Shown here one piece after another: positions 17,534 through 28,600 of a DNA stretch of 64,000 nucleotides. Source of the stretch: Pyrinomonadaceae bacterium (GTDB taxonomy: Bacteria > Acidobacteriota > Blastocatellia > Pyrinomonadales > Pyrinomonadaceae); assembly GCA_028284415.1 (NCBI GenBank), contig JANQRU010000001.1, positions 62,001-126,000 of the forward strand, written 5' to 3'. How positions within the stretch are numbered: the stretch's first letter is position 1; each line of letters starts with the position of its first letter. The notes under the pieces were generated by a model. The model saw nothing but the letters and a program-made list of their open reading frames with translations, searched no databases and had not been told where the DNA came from. Position numbers and translations under genes: made by a program.

Positions 17534-17797
17534 TTATTTATTTTGAGAATTTGAATAATTTTCTTCTAAATTTTCCAGAAAACTTATTGTTATTTGAATT
17601 GCTTCTAATGCTTTTGAGGCTTTTTGTGATTCTTCAATCGAACTTCTACGGATGATACTGTCTAATTTTTCTCGATTGGAATTAAGTTTCTTTTTAATTT
17701 CCTGTAAAGATTCTAAATCAGGGTCGGAAAACAAGTTTGCTATTGAAGGAAAATTATATAAATCACTGAGATCAGCTTTTAATTTATTTTCTGACAT
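17534..17797 (-). CDS. Small helical protein, possible T3SS needle chaperone
   Basis: An 87-residue acidic, helical protein with no recognised family. Residues 25-85 predict two helices in a hairpin (LESLQEIKKKLNSNREKLDSI and ALEAIQITISFLENLEENY, given by ends). Size and helical-hairpin character resemble YscE/EscE-type needle chaperones, but that is only a guess from position. It is divergent from the SctD-like gene. Confidence 0.5.
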   Translation of the reverse strand: MSENKLKADLSDLYNFPSIANLFSDPDLESLQEIKKKLNSNREKLDSIIRRSSIEESQKASKALEAIQITISFLENLEENYSNSQNK

Positions 17798-18011
17798 AAG
17801 ATAAAAGTAGTTGAAATAAATAAGTTTGTAAAAGCTAAATAATAAAGTTAGCTACTTTATTTGTAAAAATAAGATGTAATTAAGCTAATGATTTAGTAAA
17901 ATATAAAAAATCAACGCATCCTTTTCAACTAAAGCTATTTTCTTCTTTGTTTTCTGTGGTTTAAGAGACTAGGCTATGTTTTATTTGTTTAACTTATTAT
18001 AAGTTTTTGTG

Positions 18012-19073
18012 ATGGAAAAAAGATTAACCGTAAGAAAGAAAAATAAAAATAAAGTGTTATTTGAGCATGAAATGCCCTCAGATAGCATTGTTACGGTTGG
18101 AAACAATCCTACAGCAACACTTGAATTGAGGGATAAAGGGATCGCACCTGAACAATTTATTATTGTTTCAGAACAAAACGATATTTTATTGATGAATCGA
18201 GCCGACGGAACCAAAATAAATGGCGAAGATTTGGGACTTGGCGGACAAGTTTCACTTCAAATTGGAGACCAAATAGAAATTGGTGAATATCAGGTAACAT
18301 TTGAAGGAAAAAACGGTTTAAATGGTTCAGTAAATAATGAAACTGAAAAAGAAAAAGAAGAAATTATTAGTAGCAAAGTAGAAATAAAAACCAACGAATC
18401 GGTAGAAGAAACTCAAGATGAATTGGAAGTAGAGGAGAAAAAAGAAAAAGATTTTTCTGAAATACTCGACAATTTAAAGAATGAAGATAGTTTTTATTTT
18501 CAAATTGTTGATGTAGAAAATATAGTTGAAAAAATTGGCTTTGAGGATGAAGAAATTTGGATAGGTGTTAAATTTGACGAGTGCACGGTAAAAAAGAATA
18601 AAAATGATCTAGATGAAGTCTATGCTCAAGTAAAAAAAGACTGGAGTGGTGCAGTCATTTACCCTAATACCTCTGAAGAATTATTTTTAGATGATGAAGT
18701 TTTGTTAGAGCCGACAAGGTTAAAAAATAATTCAAAAATCGTCTTAGTAGATAGTTTTGAGGAAGAAAAATACGCTAGCTCAATTACTTTTCATGAACCA
18801 AATGCACTTCAAGCTCTAAATTCAATCTTACCTGAAGAATTACCAGAACCGGTTTCTCACTTAATTGATGAAAAAAATGAGCAACAAACTTTAGAATTAA
18901 CCGAAAATAATAATTTAAGCTCTGTTGAAGATTCCGTTGCTGATAAGAAGAAATCGGAATCAAAAAAAGGATTTCGACTATTCGGTTACTTTTCTCCGCT
19001 TGAAATTCTGATTATGACAATCGGAACAATTGTAACGGCAATTCTGATATTTCTAATCTTAGAGTACGTTTAA
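18012..19073 (+). CDS. FHA-domain SctD-like protein lacking a periplasmic domain
   Basis: The N-terminal 95 residues form an FHA-like fold (SIVTVGNNPTATLELRDKG, then MNRADGTKINGED and QIGDQIEIGEYQVTF). A long acidic Glu/Lys linker follows, then a second alpha/beta region (about 145-265) and an amphipathic stretch. A single transmembrane helix (FSPLEILIMTIGTIVTAILI to the end) closes the protein with only about three residues after it. SctD normally has cytoplasmic FHA, one membrane helix and then periplasmic ring-building domains; here the last part is missing. It begins the sctV-J-K-L-N operon. ATG at 18012 is preferred over a GTG three bases earlier. Confidence 0.68.
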   Translation: MEKRLTVRKKNKNKVLFEHEMPSDSIVTVGNNPTATLELRDKGIAPEQFIIVSEQNDILLMNRADGTKINGEDLGLGGQVSLQIGDQIEIGEYQVTFEGKNGLNGSVNNETEKEKEEIISSKVEIKTNESVEETQDELEVEEKKEKDFSEILDNLKNEDSFYFQIVDVENIVEKIGFEDEEIWIGVKFDECTVKKNKNDLDEVYAQVKKDWSGAVIYPNTSEELFLDDEVLLEPTRLKNNSKIVLVDSFEEEKYASSITFHEPNALQALNSILPEELPEPVSHLIDEKNEQQTLELTENNNLSSVEDSVADKKKSESKKGFRLFGYFSPLEILIMTIGTIVTAILIFLILEYV

Positions 19074-19134
19074 AATACTTGAAAATAATTTCACATAGGC
19101 TATTCTTTAGATAAAAAAACACAAGAAATAATTA

Positions 19135-21342
19135 ATGAGTGCTACGGAAATACCACAATCAACAAATTCTGCTCTAGATTTTTTAAAGAACGGAAATTTG
19201 AATGGTGTGTTGGCAAATTCAAAGGAATTAATTTTGCCAATTGGATTACTATTGGTTGTAGGGACACTTTTCATACCATTTCCACCATGGTCAATGTCAA
19301 TTTTAGTATTAATTAATTTGGCATTTTCGATAACAGTCTTATTAACTGCACTATTTATTAATTCACCTGTTCAGCTTACATCATACCCATCAATTCTACT
19401 TTTAACTACGATTTTTCGTTTAACAATAAGCGTTTCTATTACAAGGAATATACTAACCTATGGTGAAGCAGGTGAAGTAGTAAAAGCACTGGGAGAAGTA
19501 ACTGCACAAGGCAATATTATAACCGGTGCGGTTATGTTCATAATTATTTTAGTTGTGCAATTTTTGGTAGTCGGAAAAGGGTCAGAAAGAGTTGCTGAAG
19601 TTGCTGCAAGGTTTACTCTCGATGCGATGCCCGGTAAGCAAATGGCAATAGATGCTGATTTGCGTTCTGGCTTAATCAATCAAGAACAAGCTTTGCAAAT
19701 GCGTAATGAATTGCAAAGAGAATCTCAACTTCATGGTGCTATGGATGGTGCAATGAAGTTTGTTAAAGGAGATTCTATTGCAACAATTATTATCGCACTT
19801 GTGAATATAACAGCAGGACTCGCCACAGGTGTTTTAATCAGAGATATGACACTTGCTGATGCGGCTCAAAAGTACACTGTTCTAACATTTGGTGATGGTT
19901 TAGCTGCAATTATTTCTTCATTATTAATCACTCTTTCAGCAGGTATTGTTGTTACTAGGGTTTCTTCTACTGAATCAGTTACTAACGTAGGAACTGATAT
20001 CGCCGAGCAAGTATTCTCAAATCCCAAACCGCTTTATATAACTGGCGGAATTATGATGCTCCTTACACCATTAAATTTCTTATTTGTTCCTGTTGGATTA
20101 GGAGCAATTGGTGTCGGATATCTATTAAAGAGAAGACAAGACAAACTCAAAGAAAGTGGGATAATACAAGGACAGGCTAGTGGTTTGGCAAGTGGAAATT
20201 CTGCTAATGAAGAACTGGAAATGAGTTTCACAGTTCCAATGGCGGTTGTCGTCGCTCAAAATCTCAATCAATTAATTGACGAAAATACAATAAAAGGAGC
20301 TGCGTTTAGAGCTGAGATTCCAAAATTGCGTTCTGCTCTGTATTACGATTTAGGAGTTATGGTGCCGTATTGTTATATAGGCGGTGATGCTCCGCTTGGT
20401 AATAATGAGTATTACATTGCAATAAAAGAAGTCCCTGTTGGACATGGTTCTTTAAGACCAGATTGTGTCTATGTAAATGATTCAGCTGAAAATATAGAGG
20501 TTTTTGGGCTTAAAGGGGAAAATGTTATCAACCCAGCAGATCTCAAACCTGGAGCTTGGATACCTGCTGAACAAAAAGAAATTGCTATCACAGCTGGCTT
20601 AAAAGTTTGGGAGCCTTCTGAGGTTATAATACTTCATTTATCACGAGTAATGAAAAAATACGCTCATGACTTCTTAGGAATACAAGAAGCTCAAGGTTAT
20701 TTGGATTTTATTGCTCGTGGAATGCCAAAGCTTGTTGAGGAAGTAGTACCAAAAGTAGTTTCAATTCATCAATTTACTGATGTTTTGCAAAGATTAGTTC
20801 AAGAAGGAATTTCCATACGAGATACGAAATCTATTTTAGATGCTTTAAGCGAATGGGGAAGAATAGAAAAAGACCCCGTTATGCTTACTGAACACGTTCG
20901 AGCATCTATGAAAAGATACATTTCCTTCAGATTTACTAGCGGGCGTGACACATTATTTGTACATCTGCTTGATCCTGAAATTGAAGATGTAATTCGCGGT
21001 GCGATTCGGCGAACCTCAACCGGTGCTTTTTTATCTCTAGATCCAACGATTGCTAATGATATTTTGGATGCAATTAGACGGGAAATAGCAAATTTGCCGC
21101 CGACTGCTCAGCAACCGGTGATTGTGACAGATATGGACTTACGCAGATTTGTAAGAAAAATGGTAGAAATCGAATTTCCAAATCTGCCTGTGCTTTCATA
21201 CCAAGAATTAACTCCGGAACTTAACGTTCAACCGATTGGAAGGATTACAATGCAACTAGATCAGCCAGTTGCTGGATTTGCTGAATTTGATGAAGATTTT
21301 GGTGAGCTACCAAGTTCTTCTGCATTTTCACTTGAAACTTAA
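19135..21342 (+). CDS. sctV: T3SS export gate protein SctV (FlhA family)
   Basis: A 735-residue member of the FlhA/SctV (FHIPEP) family, which forms the nonameric export ring. The N-terminal membrane domain has about eight helices. The conserved cytoplasmic loop is RFTLDAMPGKQMAIDADLRSG near 160-179 (given by its ends). The cytoplasmic domain from about 360 contains ALYYDLGVMVPYCYI-type strands and LTEHVRASMKRYISFRF. Length and motifs are typical. It follows the FHA protein and precedes sctJ by 5 bases. Whether it groups with FlhA or with injectisome SctV needs a tree. Confidence 0.96.
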   Translation: MSATEIPQSTNSALDFLKNGNLNGVLANSKELILPIGLLLVVGTLFIPFPPWSMSILVLINLAFSITVLLTALFINSPVQLTSYPSILLLTTIFRLTISVSITRNILTYGEAGEVVKALGEVTAQGNIITGAVMFIIILVVQFLVVGKGSERVAEVAARFTLDAMPGKQMAIDADLRSGLINQEQALQMRNELQRESQLHGAMDGAMKFVKGDSIATIIIALVNITAGLATGVLIRDMTLADAAQKYTVLTFGDGLAAIISSLLITLSAGIVVTRVSSTESVTNVGTDIAEQVFSNPKPLYITGGIMMLLTPLNFLFVPVGLGAIGVGYLLKRRQDKLKESGIIQGQASGLASGNSANEELEMSFTVPMAVVVAQNLNQLIDENTIKGAAFRAEIPKLRSALYYDLGVMVPYCYIGGDAPLGNNEYYIAIKEVPVGHGSLRPDCVYVNDSAENIEVFGLKGENVINPADLKPGAWIPAEQKEIAITAGLKVWEPSEVIILHLSRVMKKYAHDFLGIQEAQGYLDFIARGMPKLVEEVVPKVVSIHQFTDVLQRLVQEGISIRDTKSILDALSEWGRIEKDPVMLTEHVRASMKRYISFRFTSGRDTLFVHLLDPEIEDVIRGAIRRTSTGAFLSLDPTIANDILDAIRREIANLPPTAQQPVIVTDMDLRRFVRKMVEIEFPNLPVLSYQELTPELNVQPIGRITMQLDQPVAGFAEFDEDFGELPSSSAFSLET

Positions 21343-21347
21343 TTTTG

Positions 21348-22193
21348 ATGATTAAAAAGATAGTAAAAGATAAGAGAATTCTATTAATTTTGCTGGTTGC
21401 GAATTTAATTCTGTTTGCCGGATGTTCGCAAACTAAAGTCCAATCAGTTGAAGAAGAAACTGAAGCAAATCAGATAATTGATGTGTTAAGAGAAAACGGT
21501 ATTACTGCTACAAAGGATGAATCCGGCGAAGGAACAAATAAAAAGTTTGATATTTATATTAATGGCGGTGACATTGAGTATGGAGCTGCAATTCAGTTAA
21601 TGGAAGATCATTGCTTACCCCAAGTTAAACCACCCCAAATTGAAAGTGAAGGGATTGTTCCCTCTGGAGAAGTAGAAAAAGCTAGAGATTTGAGACGAAT
21701 GAAAATGGGTATTGAATCTCAACTTAGAAAACTTCCGGGAACAACCTGTGTGTCGGTTAATCTTGGACAAGCCGATGACAAGCAATTGACCCTTAATCCT
21801 GATCCTGCATCTGCAACTGTTTTAGTTAAATATAAAACCGAAAAGTTTGATTTAAATAATAAACAGATCGCCAGTATGGTGGCTGGAGGAATTACAGGAC
21901 TAGAGGCAGATAAAGTTTTTGTAACCCTTACTAGACAGCCATTGAGACCGTTACCAAATTTGGATTCTGGAAGAAATTTAAGAAGATTTTTGCTGGTTGG
22001 GGGAATTGGTTTTGCAACAATTCTAGGATTTATCTTGATAGTCTTCTTTATGCGAAAAAATAAGGATGAAACAGATACAGATTATTTTGAGGAGAATGCA
22101 ATTGAAGGTGAAATAACTGATGGTGAATCACAAGAGCTTCTTGAGTCAGGTGATGAAAAAAGGTTGGATAATGAGCCTGAAGTTCAAACTTAA
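21348..22193 (+). CDS. sctJ: T3SS inner-membrane ring lipoprotein SctJ
   Basis: YscJ/SctJ family ring lipoprotein. The signal peptide ends in the lipobox LFAGC with the lipidated Cys at residue 26. Two ring-building domains follow: EANQIIDVLRENGITATKD, the classic SctJ start, then VEKARDLRRMKMGIESQLRK and VSVNLGQAD. A C-terminal transmembrane helix near 213-232 and an acidic tail complete it. FliF would be about twice as long with two membrane helices, so the ring is injectisome-like. ATG at 21348 is preferred over TTG at 21345. Its stop overlaps the next start (TAATG). Confidence 0.93.
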   Translation: MIKKIVKDKRILLILLVANLILFAGCSQTKVQSVEEETEANQIIDVLRENGITATKDESGEGTNKKFDIYINGGDIEYGAAIQLMEDHCLPQVKPPQIESEGIVPSGEVEKARDLRRMKMGIESQLRKLPGTTCVSVNLGQADDKQLTLNPDPASATVLVKYKTEKFDLNNKQIASMVAGGITGLEADKVFVTLTRQPLRPLPNLDSGRNLRRFLLVGGIGFATILGFILIVFFMRKNKDETDTDYFEENAIEGEITDGESQELLESGDEKRLDNEPEVQT

Positions 22194-23194
22194 TGATGAA
22201 TAAAACTATTTCACAATCTGAGAAACTAGATGTTTTTCTTGCTTTGGCAACAACTTTTAAAGAACAGCAGAAAGACTCAAATTCAAGCCTCAACAGCTTT
22301 TCTCAGGCTCTTAATGGAAATGACAGGCAGCTATTTCAACAAAAATTGAATAAATTTAATTCTCTTGATGAGAAAAAAAAACAAGTTTGGCAAACTTTTT
22401 GGCTAGAGAAGATTAAGCAAAGAAGTAAAACCTTACGTCTTGATGAGACAATCCATCCAGAGCAGATCGCTGAAGTCTTAAAGCACGAACCTTTTTTAGT
22501 GCAGGTTTTAATTCAAGAAAAATTACCTGACATTTTAGCTGATAAAGTTGCAACCGTCCTTCAAAATCAGCCACTTTTGTCAGTTGTAAAAAAGAAAGCC
22601 CACCACAAAAAAGTAGAATTACCCAAGCCAAACAAAAAAGTTCTATCTTTAATTAGACAAATTTTTTTGGACAATTTTGTGGCGTTTGAAGATTTGTATA
22701 AACCGCTTGATATTGACCGCTTAGACACAAAAAAACTCGGGAATTTTATTTGGAAGATTGGTATCAGAGAAATCGCCATATTTTGTAGAGGAATTAAAAC
22801 TAAAGAAGATCTTGCTAATTTTTTAAAAGATTTTGAGGAGGAGCAGACAAAAGAAATTCTTCTAAAAATCAGTAATTTAAGAGACATTCAAGTTGCTAGA
22901 GTCACGAAAACAGAAAGCCTTATCAATGAAATTTTTCTTTTGGAAAATGAGCCGAGTAATCGTATAAGGTGTTTGGGGTTGAGGCTTATTTCTATATCTT
23001 TTATCAACAGAGACAAGAATGCACAGCAATATACAATTCAAAAACTACCAATTGAAATTGGTAATATTCTACGAGCAAATATTCTAACCTCAACAAATGA
23101 GTACAATGAGCTTAAAAGTGATCGTAAGAGAATTTATGAAGAGTTTGGGAATGAAATATTGCTGTTGGCAACAGAATTCTTAGAGGATATTTAA
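22193..23194 (+). CDS. FliG-like protein in the SctK position
   Basis: A 333-residue soluble helical protein between sctJ and sctL, where injectisomes carry sctK. The sequence recalls FliG: HPEQIAEVLKHEP at 88-100 resembles the FliG middle-domain EHPQ segment (E-H-P-Q-x-x-A-x-x-L). LGNFIWKIGIREIAIFCRGI (182-201) with the following KISNLRDIQVARVTKTESLI resembles the FliG C-terminal torque domain (helix, then VxxVExxQxxI). SctK is usually about 200 residues without this pattern. The identification is by eye and moderate; profile comparison with FliG and SctK would decide. Confidence 0.55.
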   Translation: MMNKTISQSEKLDVFLALATTFKEQQKDSNSSLNSFSQALNGNDRQLFQQKLNKFNSLDEKKKQVWQTFWLEKIKQRSKTLRLDETIHPEQIAEVLKHEPFLVQVLIQEKLPDILADKVATVLQNQPLLSVVKKKAHHKKVELPKPNKKVLSLIRQIFLDNFVAFEDLYKPLDIDRLDTKKLGNFIWKIGIREIAIFCRGIKTKEDLANFLKDFEEEQTKEILLKISNLRDIQVARVTKTESLINEIFLLENEPSNRIRCLGLRLISISFINRDKNAQQYTIQKLPIEIGNILRANILTSTNEYNELKSDRKRIYEEFGNEILLLATEFLEDI

Positions 23195-23195
23195 G

Positions 23196-23861
23196 ATGAA
23201 AAGACAATCCACGGAATCAATCAATATAATCAACCGCGAGTCAATGTCTAAAACTCTCAAACGTAAGGACAGAGCAGTAATTAAGAATCGTGTATTAAAG
23301 GCAAAAAAAGAAGCTCAAGAAATTATTGAAAGTGCACAAAATTATGCTCAGCAGATCAGAGAAGATGCAGAAAAAGATGCAAAAGATACTTTAACTGAAG
23401 CTTATCGTCAGGGAATCGAAGACGCAGTTTATGAACTTGAGAACAATTTGCTACATGCAAAAGAGATAAGAGAAAAAGTTATAAGAGAAGCTGAAATAGA
23501 TATCCTCAAACTCTCAATTAAATTAGCCGAAAAGATAGTCGGACGCGAAATTGAAGAAGATAAAAAAACAATAGTAGATATTGTGTCAACGGCACTTCAA
23601 AACGCTAGACAACAGGAAAGAATAACTATCAAAGTTAATCCAAATGACCTACAGATAGTTCAAAAAAAAGCAGAAGACTTCAAATCATATTCACAAACTA
23701 AATATTTGGATTTTGTTGCTGATCCAAGAGTTGAATCAGGTGGGTGTTTGATTGAAAGTGAGGTTGGTACGGTTGATGCTCGGCTTGAAACACAGTTCAG
23801 AGTTTTGGAAAGAGCAATGCTTGCTCAAGCAGATGGTGAGTTTGCACAGGAAAGTTTGTAA
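23196..23861 (+). CDS. sctL: T3SS stator protein SctL (FliH-like)
   Basis: A 221-residue protein with a basic, Lys/Arg-rich N-terminus, a long coiled coil (about 30-100: AKKEAQEIIESAQNYAQQIR, then repeated A-E-K-D-A) and the conserved FliH/SctL/V-ATPase-E-like C-terminal domain: DILKLSIKLAEKIVGREIEE, QERITIKVNPNDL and ADPRVESGGCLIES. SctL regulates the SctN ATPase and links it to the sorting platform. It starts one base after the previous gene and ends three bases before sctN, so translation is coupled. Confidence 0.92.
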   Translation: MKRQSTESINIINRESMSKTLKRKDRAVIKNRVLKAKKEAQEIIESAQNYAQQIREDAEKDAKDTLTEAYRQGIEDAVYELENNLLHAKEIREKVIREAEIDILKLSIKLAEKIVGREIEEDKKTIVDIVSTALQNARQQERITIKVNPNDLQIVQKKAEDFKSYSQTKYLDFVADPRVESGGCLIESEVGTVDARLETQFRVLERAMLAQADGEFAQESL

Positions 23862-23864
23862 TAA

Positions 23865-25169
23865 ATGCTAAACCTTAAACCATATATTGAAGCAGTAGAT
23901 TGGATATCATCAGTTGAAGTACGCGGTCGCGTAACAGAACTGGTCGGTTTATTAATTCGTGCTGCTGTTCCAGGTGCAAGAGTCGGAGAAATATGCCTTG
24001 TTCATTCACCACACAGAGCAAAAACCTTACGTGCCGAAGTGGTTGGATTCAAAGGGAGCGAAGTTATTTTGATGCCTTTAGGGGAAGTTTCAGATGTTGC
24101 AATGGGGGCAGAAGTAGTACCCACAGGAACTTCAATGAGTATAAAGGTTGGAGATAACTTACTTGGTCGAGTATTGGATGGCTTAGGTGAACCTTTGGAT
24201 GGATTAGGTGAAATAGAGAATGCAATAGATAGAACAGTTATGGCTCATCCTCCTGACCCAATGAAAAGAGAGCGGGTTCAAAAGATTCTAAAAACTAACA
24301 TTCGTGCTTTAGATGGTCTTTTAACAGTTGGCGAAGGACAAAGGGTTGGAATTTTTGCAGCTGCCGGAGTTGGAAAGTCAACAACTTTAGGAATGCTCGC
24401 CAGAAGCACTGAGGCTGAGATCAATGTCATTGCTTTGATCGGTGAACGCGGCAGAGAAGTCCGTGATTTTCTCGAACACGATTTAGGTAAAGAAGGATTA
24501 AAACGTTCAGTTGTAATCGTTGCAACATCTAATGAGCCGTCTTTAATCCGTATGAAAGCTGCTTATGTTGCTACAGCTGTGGCTGAGTATTTTCGGGATC
24601 AAGGAAAGAAAGTCCTGTTTATGATGGATTCAGTGACACGTTTTGCACGAGCTTTACGCGAGGTAGGACTTGCTGCTGGAGAGCCACCTGCTCGTGCAGG
24701 CTTTCCTCCATCCGTATTCAGCGAATTACCAAGGCTTCTTGAAAGGACCGGTAACTCTGACAAAGGTACTATTACAGCTTTCTACACAGTTTTAGTTGAA
24801 GGTGACGATATGACTGAACCAATTGCTGATGAAACTCGCTCAATCCTTGATGGTCATATTGTTTTATCAAGAAAATTAGCTTCCGCAGGGCATTATCCGG
24901 CGATTGATGTTAATGAATCAGTTTCGAGAGTAATGGGTTCAATTACAAACGAAGAACACGTCCAGTCTGCCAATAAACTTCGAGATATTTTAGCAACATA
25001 CGAAGAGCAAAAAGATCTAATTCTCATTGGAGCTTATAAGAAAGGAAGTGATAAAAGAACAGATTATGCGATTTCCAAAATTGACGAAGTAAATAATTTC
25101 CTGAAGCAAGGAATTGAAGAGCAAATGCCATATGAACAAGCATTAAATAAGTTGAAAAGTATGTTCTGA
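23865..25169 (+). CDS. sctN: T3SS ATPase SctN (FliI/YscN)
   Basis: Hexameric F1-like ATPase that unloads chaperones and unfolds cargo. It shows Walker A GVGKST (168-173), the family's [14 protein letters not shown], Walker [21 protein letters not shown] (in that order), and [20 protein letters not shown]. The C-terminal domain includes [15 protein letters not shown], typical of SctN/FliI. At 434 residues it is a normal length. It ends the sctD-like-V-J-K-L-N unit; the next 450 bases have no gene before the TonB receptor. Confidence 0.96.
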   Translation: MLNLKPYIEAVDWISSVEVRGRVTELVGLLIRAAVPGARVGEICLVHSPHRAKTLRAEVVGFKGSEVILMPLGEVSDVAMGAEVVPTGTSMSIKVGDNLLGRVLDGLGEPLDGLGEIENAIDRTVMAHPPDPMKRERVQKILKTNIRALDGLLTVGEGQRVGIFAAAGVGKSTTLGMLARSTEAEINVIALIGERGREVRDFLEHDLGKEGLKRSVVIVATSNEPSLIRMKAAYVATAVAEYFRDQGKKVLFMMDSVTRFARALREVGLAAGEPPARAGFPPSVFSELPRLLERTGNSDKGTITAFYTVLVEGDDMTEPIADETRSILDGHIVLSRKLASAGHYPAIDVNESVSRVMGSITNEEHVQSANKLRDILATYEEQKDLILIGAYKKGSDKRTDYAISKIDEVNNFLKQGIEEQMPYEQALNKLKSMF

Positions 25170-25621
25170 CAGACTTTCACTGGTTTTGTGTATTTAATGG
25201 GTTATTAGTGTTGCTTATATATAGTTGTTTACTTCACACCCATCCTTAAAAGATCCTTTTGGTTGAGTTCTTGAATTACTACTCTTGTAACACCTTTTTA
25301 TCTAGAGTAAATTGTCTAACTCAGACCTAATTATTTTATATATCTAGATATAAATAATACTCAAAGTATTTATCCAAATTATTGAATAAATTACACTTGC
25401 TTGAATTATTCTTGAGTTATTCGGATTGCTTATACAAATTTCTGAATTTTAATTTAAGTAGTAAATTAGTAATCCACAAATAGATTCAAGCTTATACATT
25501 TGTAAATAAACAACTTAAAAGAAATATTAATAACTCGGTATGCAAGATGCATTGGTCTCTATCAGGAAAATTTGTTTTTAATACGAATTTTTACTTTGAC
25601 TAGGATGGAGAACTATTAAAA
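25170..25621 (+). other. Gene-free AT-rich spacer before the TonB receptor
   Basis: No gene or RNA is seen in these 452 bases, which are very AT-rich. A perfect 14-base palindrome TATATCTAGATATA lies at 25339-25352. No convincing terminator follows sctN and no sigma-28-type site is present. GGATGGAG before the ATG at 25622 is the receptor's ribosome binding site. Confidence 0.6.
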
Positions 25622-28600
25622 ATGAGAAAACTATTATTCGCGTTTTTCATTGTTTGTTCTTTTACAGTTTTAATAGTTGGACAAGGCTCAACCGGAAGAC
25701 TTGTCGGGACTGTTTCGGGTCCTGATGGATTATTGCCGGGGGCAACAGTGACTATTACTGATAATCAAACTAATAAAACTTTAACTGCGACTACTAATGA
25801 AGATGGTGGGTATTCGTTCGAGCAATTAACATTTGGTGTATATACACTTAGGGTAACTGCTGACGGATTTAAAACTTTTATCGCTACCGAACTAAAAATT
25901 GACGCAAACCGTGTTGTTACAAGAAATGCTACCCTTGAACTAGGGGATGTTTCAGCTGAAGTAACTATTCAGGCAGGTGCCGAAATAATAAATGCTGATA
26001 ACGCTGAACTAAGTACAACTGTTGATCCACAAAGAATACTTGACCTTCCTTTGAATGGTCGTAACCCTTTGTCACTCGTTAATTTACAAGCGGGTGTAAA
26101 TCCAACAAGTAATTCAATTAATGGACAGCGTGCTTCTGCTCTCAACGTTACTAGAGATGGTATCAATGTTCAAGATAATTTTATCCGAAGTACGACGGCT
26201 AACTCTGGAGCTGAAACGGGGTCCTTTGTTTCAGATAGACCAACAGTTGATAACACAGCAGAATTCACTGTAATTACGCAAAATGCGGGAGTTGAATTTG
26301 GAAACGGTTCATCTCAGATTGCTTTAGTAACACCTCGTGGAGGTACAGACTTTCATGGTGCAGCATACATCTTAAACCGTAACTCAGCATTTGCAGCGAA
26401 TGAATTCGGAAATAATGCAACTGGTGTTGAAAGACCATTTCTAAACAGAAACCAGTTTGGTGGAAAATTATCAGGTCCGTTACCAATGCCAGGTTTTGGA
26501 CAGGGAACTCCAATATTGTTCAAAGACAAAGGATTCTTTTTTGTTAATTACGAAAGATTTTTACTTCGTCAGCAGAACTCGGTTACAAACACAACACTTT
26601 TACCACAATTTCGTGATGGAACTTTTACCTACACTGATAACAGCGGTAATCAGCAAACTGTGAATGTTCTGACTGGAGCTGGGTTGACAGGACCGATTCC
26701 AGCTAGCGCAAACGGAGTTTTAGCTGTTGATCCGACTATTCAACAACGTATTCTTTCTAGACTTCCAAATTCTGGAAACTCTTTAATTACTAATGGGGGA
26801 TTAACCCAACAAAGTGTTATAAACAGAAGAGACAACACAACTAGAGATACATTTGTTACCAGAATTGATGCACAGATTAACGACAGAAACAGCATTTCAG
26901 GTGTGTATCGCTGGGTAGATAACTCAGATGATCAATCAGGAACTGATATTGATTTCAGTAGTGATCCAGTAGTTTTGTTAACCTCTGTAGAGCGTTTCTT
27001 TACAATGGCTTGGCAGACATCAGTTGGGTCAGGATTCAGTAATGAATTTAGAGTTGGTTACACTGACGGTGGTCCATTTTTCAGACAGTCGCCCGATTTT
27101 CCAACAGACTTCTTAATCGGTAGTGTTCCACTAGGAATTACAAATCCAGAACCTGGCTTCCAAGATCAAGGGCGCAAAACTAAACTTTACAACATTCAAA
27201 ATAATTCGACTTATAGTTTCGGAAACCACACATTAAGATTTGGTGGAAACTTTATTAATCAAGTTATTGATAGTGAAACCAATTTTAACCGTGTTGGGGT
27301 TTATAATCTAAGCGGACCAAACGGACAATTTGATGGCTTAGATGCTAGTTTATTCCCTGGCGGAATTAGTGGAGTAAATTTAGGCAGAGCCGAAAATTTA
27401 CGTGAATTATTAGGTGGAATCATCGGTAGCGGTACGATCAGTGCTCAATATCAAGGTCCTCAATTAGGTCCTGTTCTAGGTTCGACCAACAGAGAGAACT
27501 TCAGATATCAAACAATTGGATTTTACATCGGTGACCAATGGCGTGTAAGACCAAATTTAACTGTGACCCTTGGTTTACGTTATGATTACATTTCACCAAT
27601 GAATAATCCTGAACAGGTATATTTAGAACCTGATTTAGAAGGTGCTGAAACTCTTGAGCAAATGCGTGAAGCATTGCTTGATCCAACAGGACAACTTGTT
27701 TTGATTGGAACTAATTCAGGCACACCCGGTAATTTCTTTAAGGCTGACAGAGATAATTTTGGTCCTTCTATATCCGTAGCTTGGTCACCAAATAACGAAA
27801 GTGGACCTTTAGCATTCCTTTTTGGGAAAAATAGTGAATCCACAATTCGTGGTGGATTTAGAGTTAGCTACATTAATGACGGTTTCGTCAGATTGGCAGA
27901 CAATGCCTTAGCAGCAAATGATGGATTGGATTTTACTGCAAATGCATTGAATGCAAATGGTACAGCGGTATTAAACGCTAGGTTTAATAATTTGCCTCCA
28001 TTTGTTTTACCGACTTTCCAACCCCCACCAATTAGCTTTGCAACTGCTAATGCTAATGATGGAAACTTCCTAAACACAATTTTTGCGGTTGATCCTAATC
28101 TACAACTTCCCAGAATTTATGAATGGAATGTTGGATTGCAAAGAGACATAGGTTGGGACACAGCTTTTGAAATTCGTTACGTTGGCGGTATGAGCAATGA
28201 TTTGATTCAAGGATTTGATTTTAATCAAGTTAATATTAACAACAACAATTTCTTGAATGATTTTCTTGCTGCAAGAAATAACTGTCGCCTGTATATTGCT
28301 CAAAATAATGCTAATCCGAATAACACAACTAGATTTTTAGATGGACGTTGTTCAACATCAGAATATAGAGGGATTGCGGCAAATGCACCTGCTGGCGTTG
28401 TTGATTTGACAGGAACTCTGCAAGGAACCTTCCAAGGTTCTTGGAGAACTACGACTGCACAGGGAATAGTTGGACAATTAGCTAGAAGTTTTGCAGCACG
28501 CAGAAGTCTTCTTGAAGCCAATGGATTTTCGACTGCACAATTTGTACGTAACGTAAATGGTGGAAACGTTGATTTAGCAACCAACGCAGGAAAATATCGT

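Noticed and set aside
26274..28584. Several open frames antisense to the TonB receptor gene
   Set aside because: They lie fully inside a well-supported gene on the other strand, lack ribosome sites and show no family motifs.
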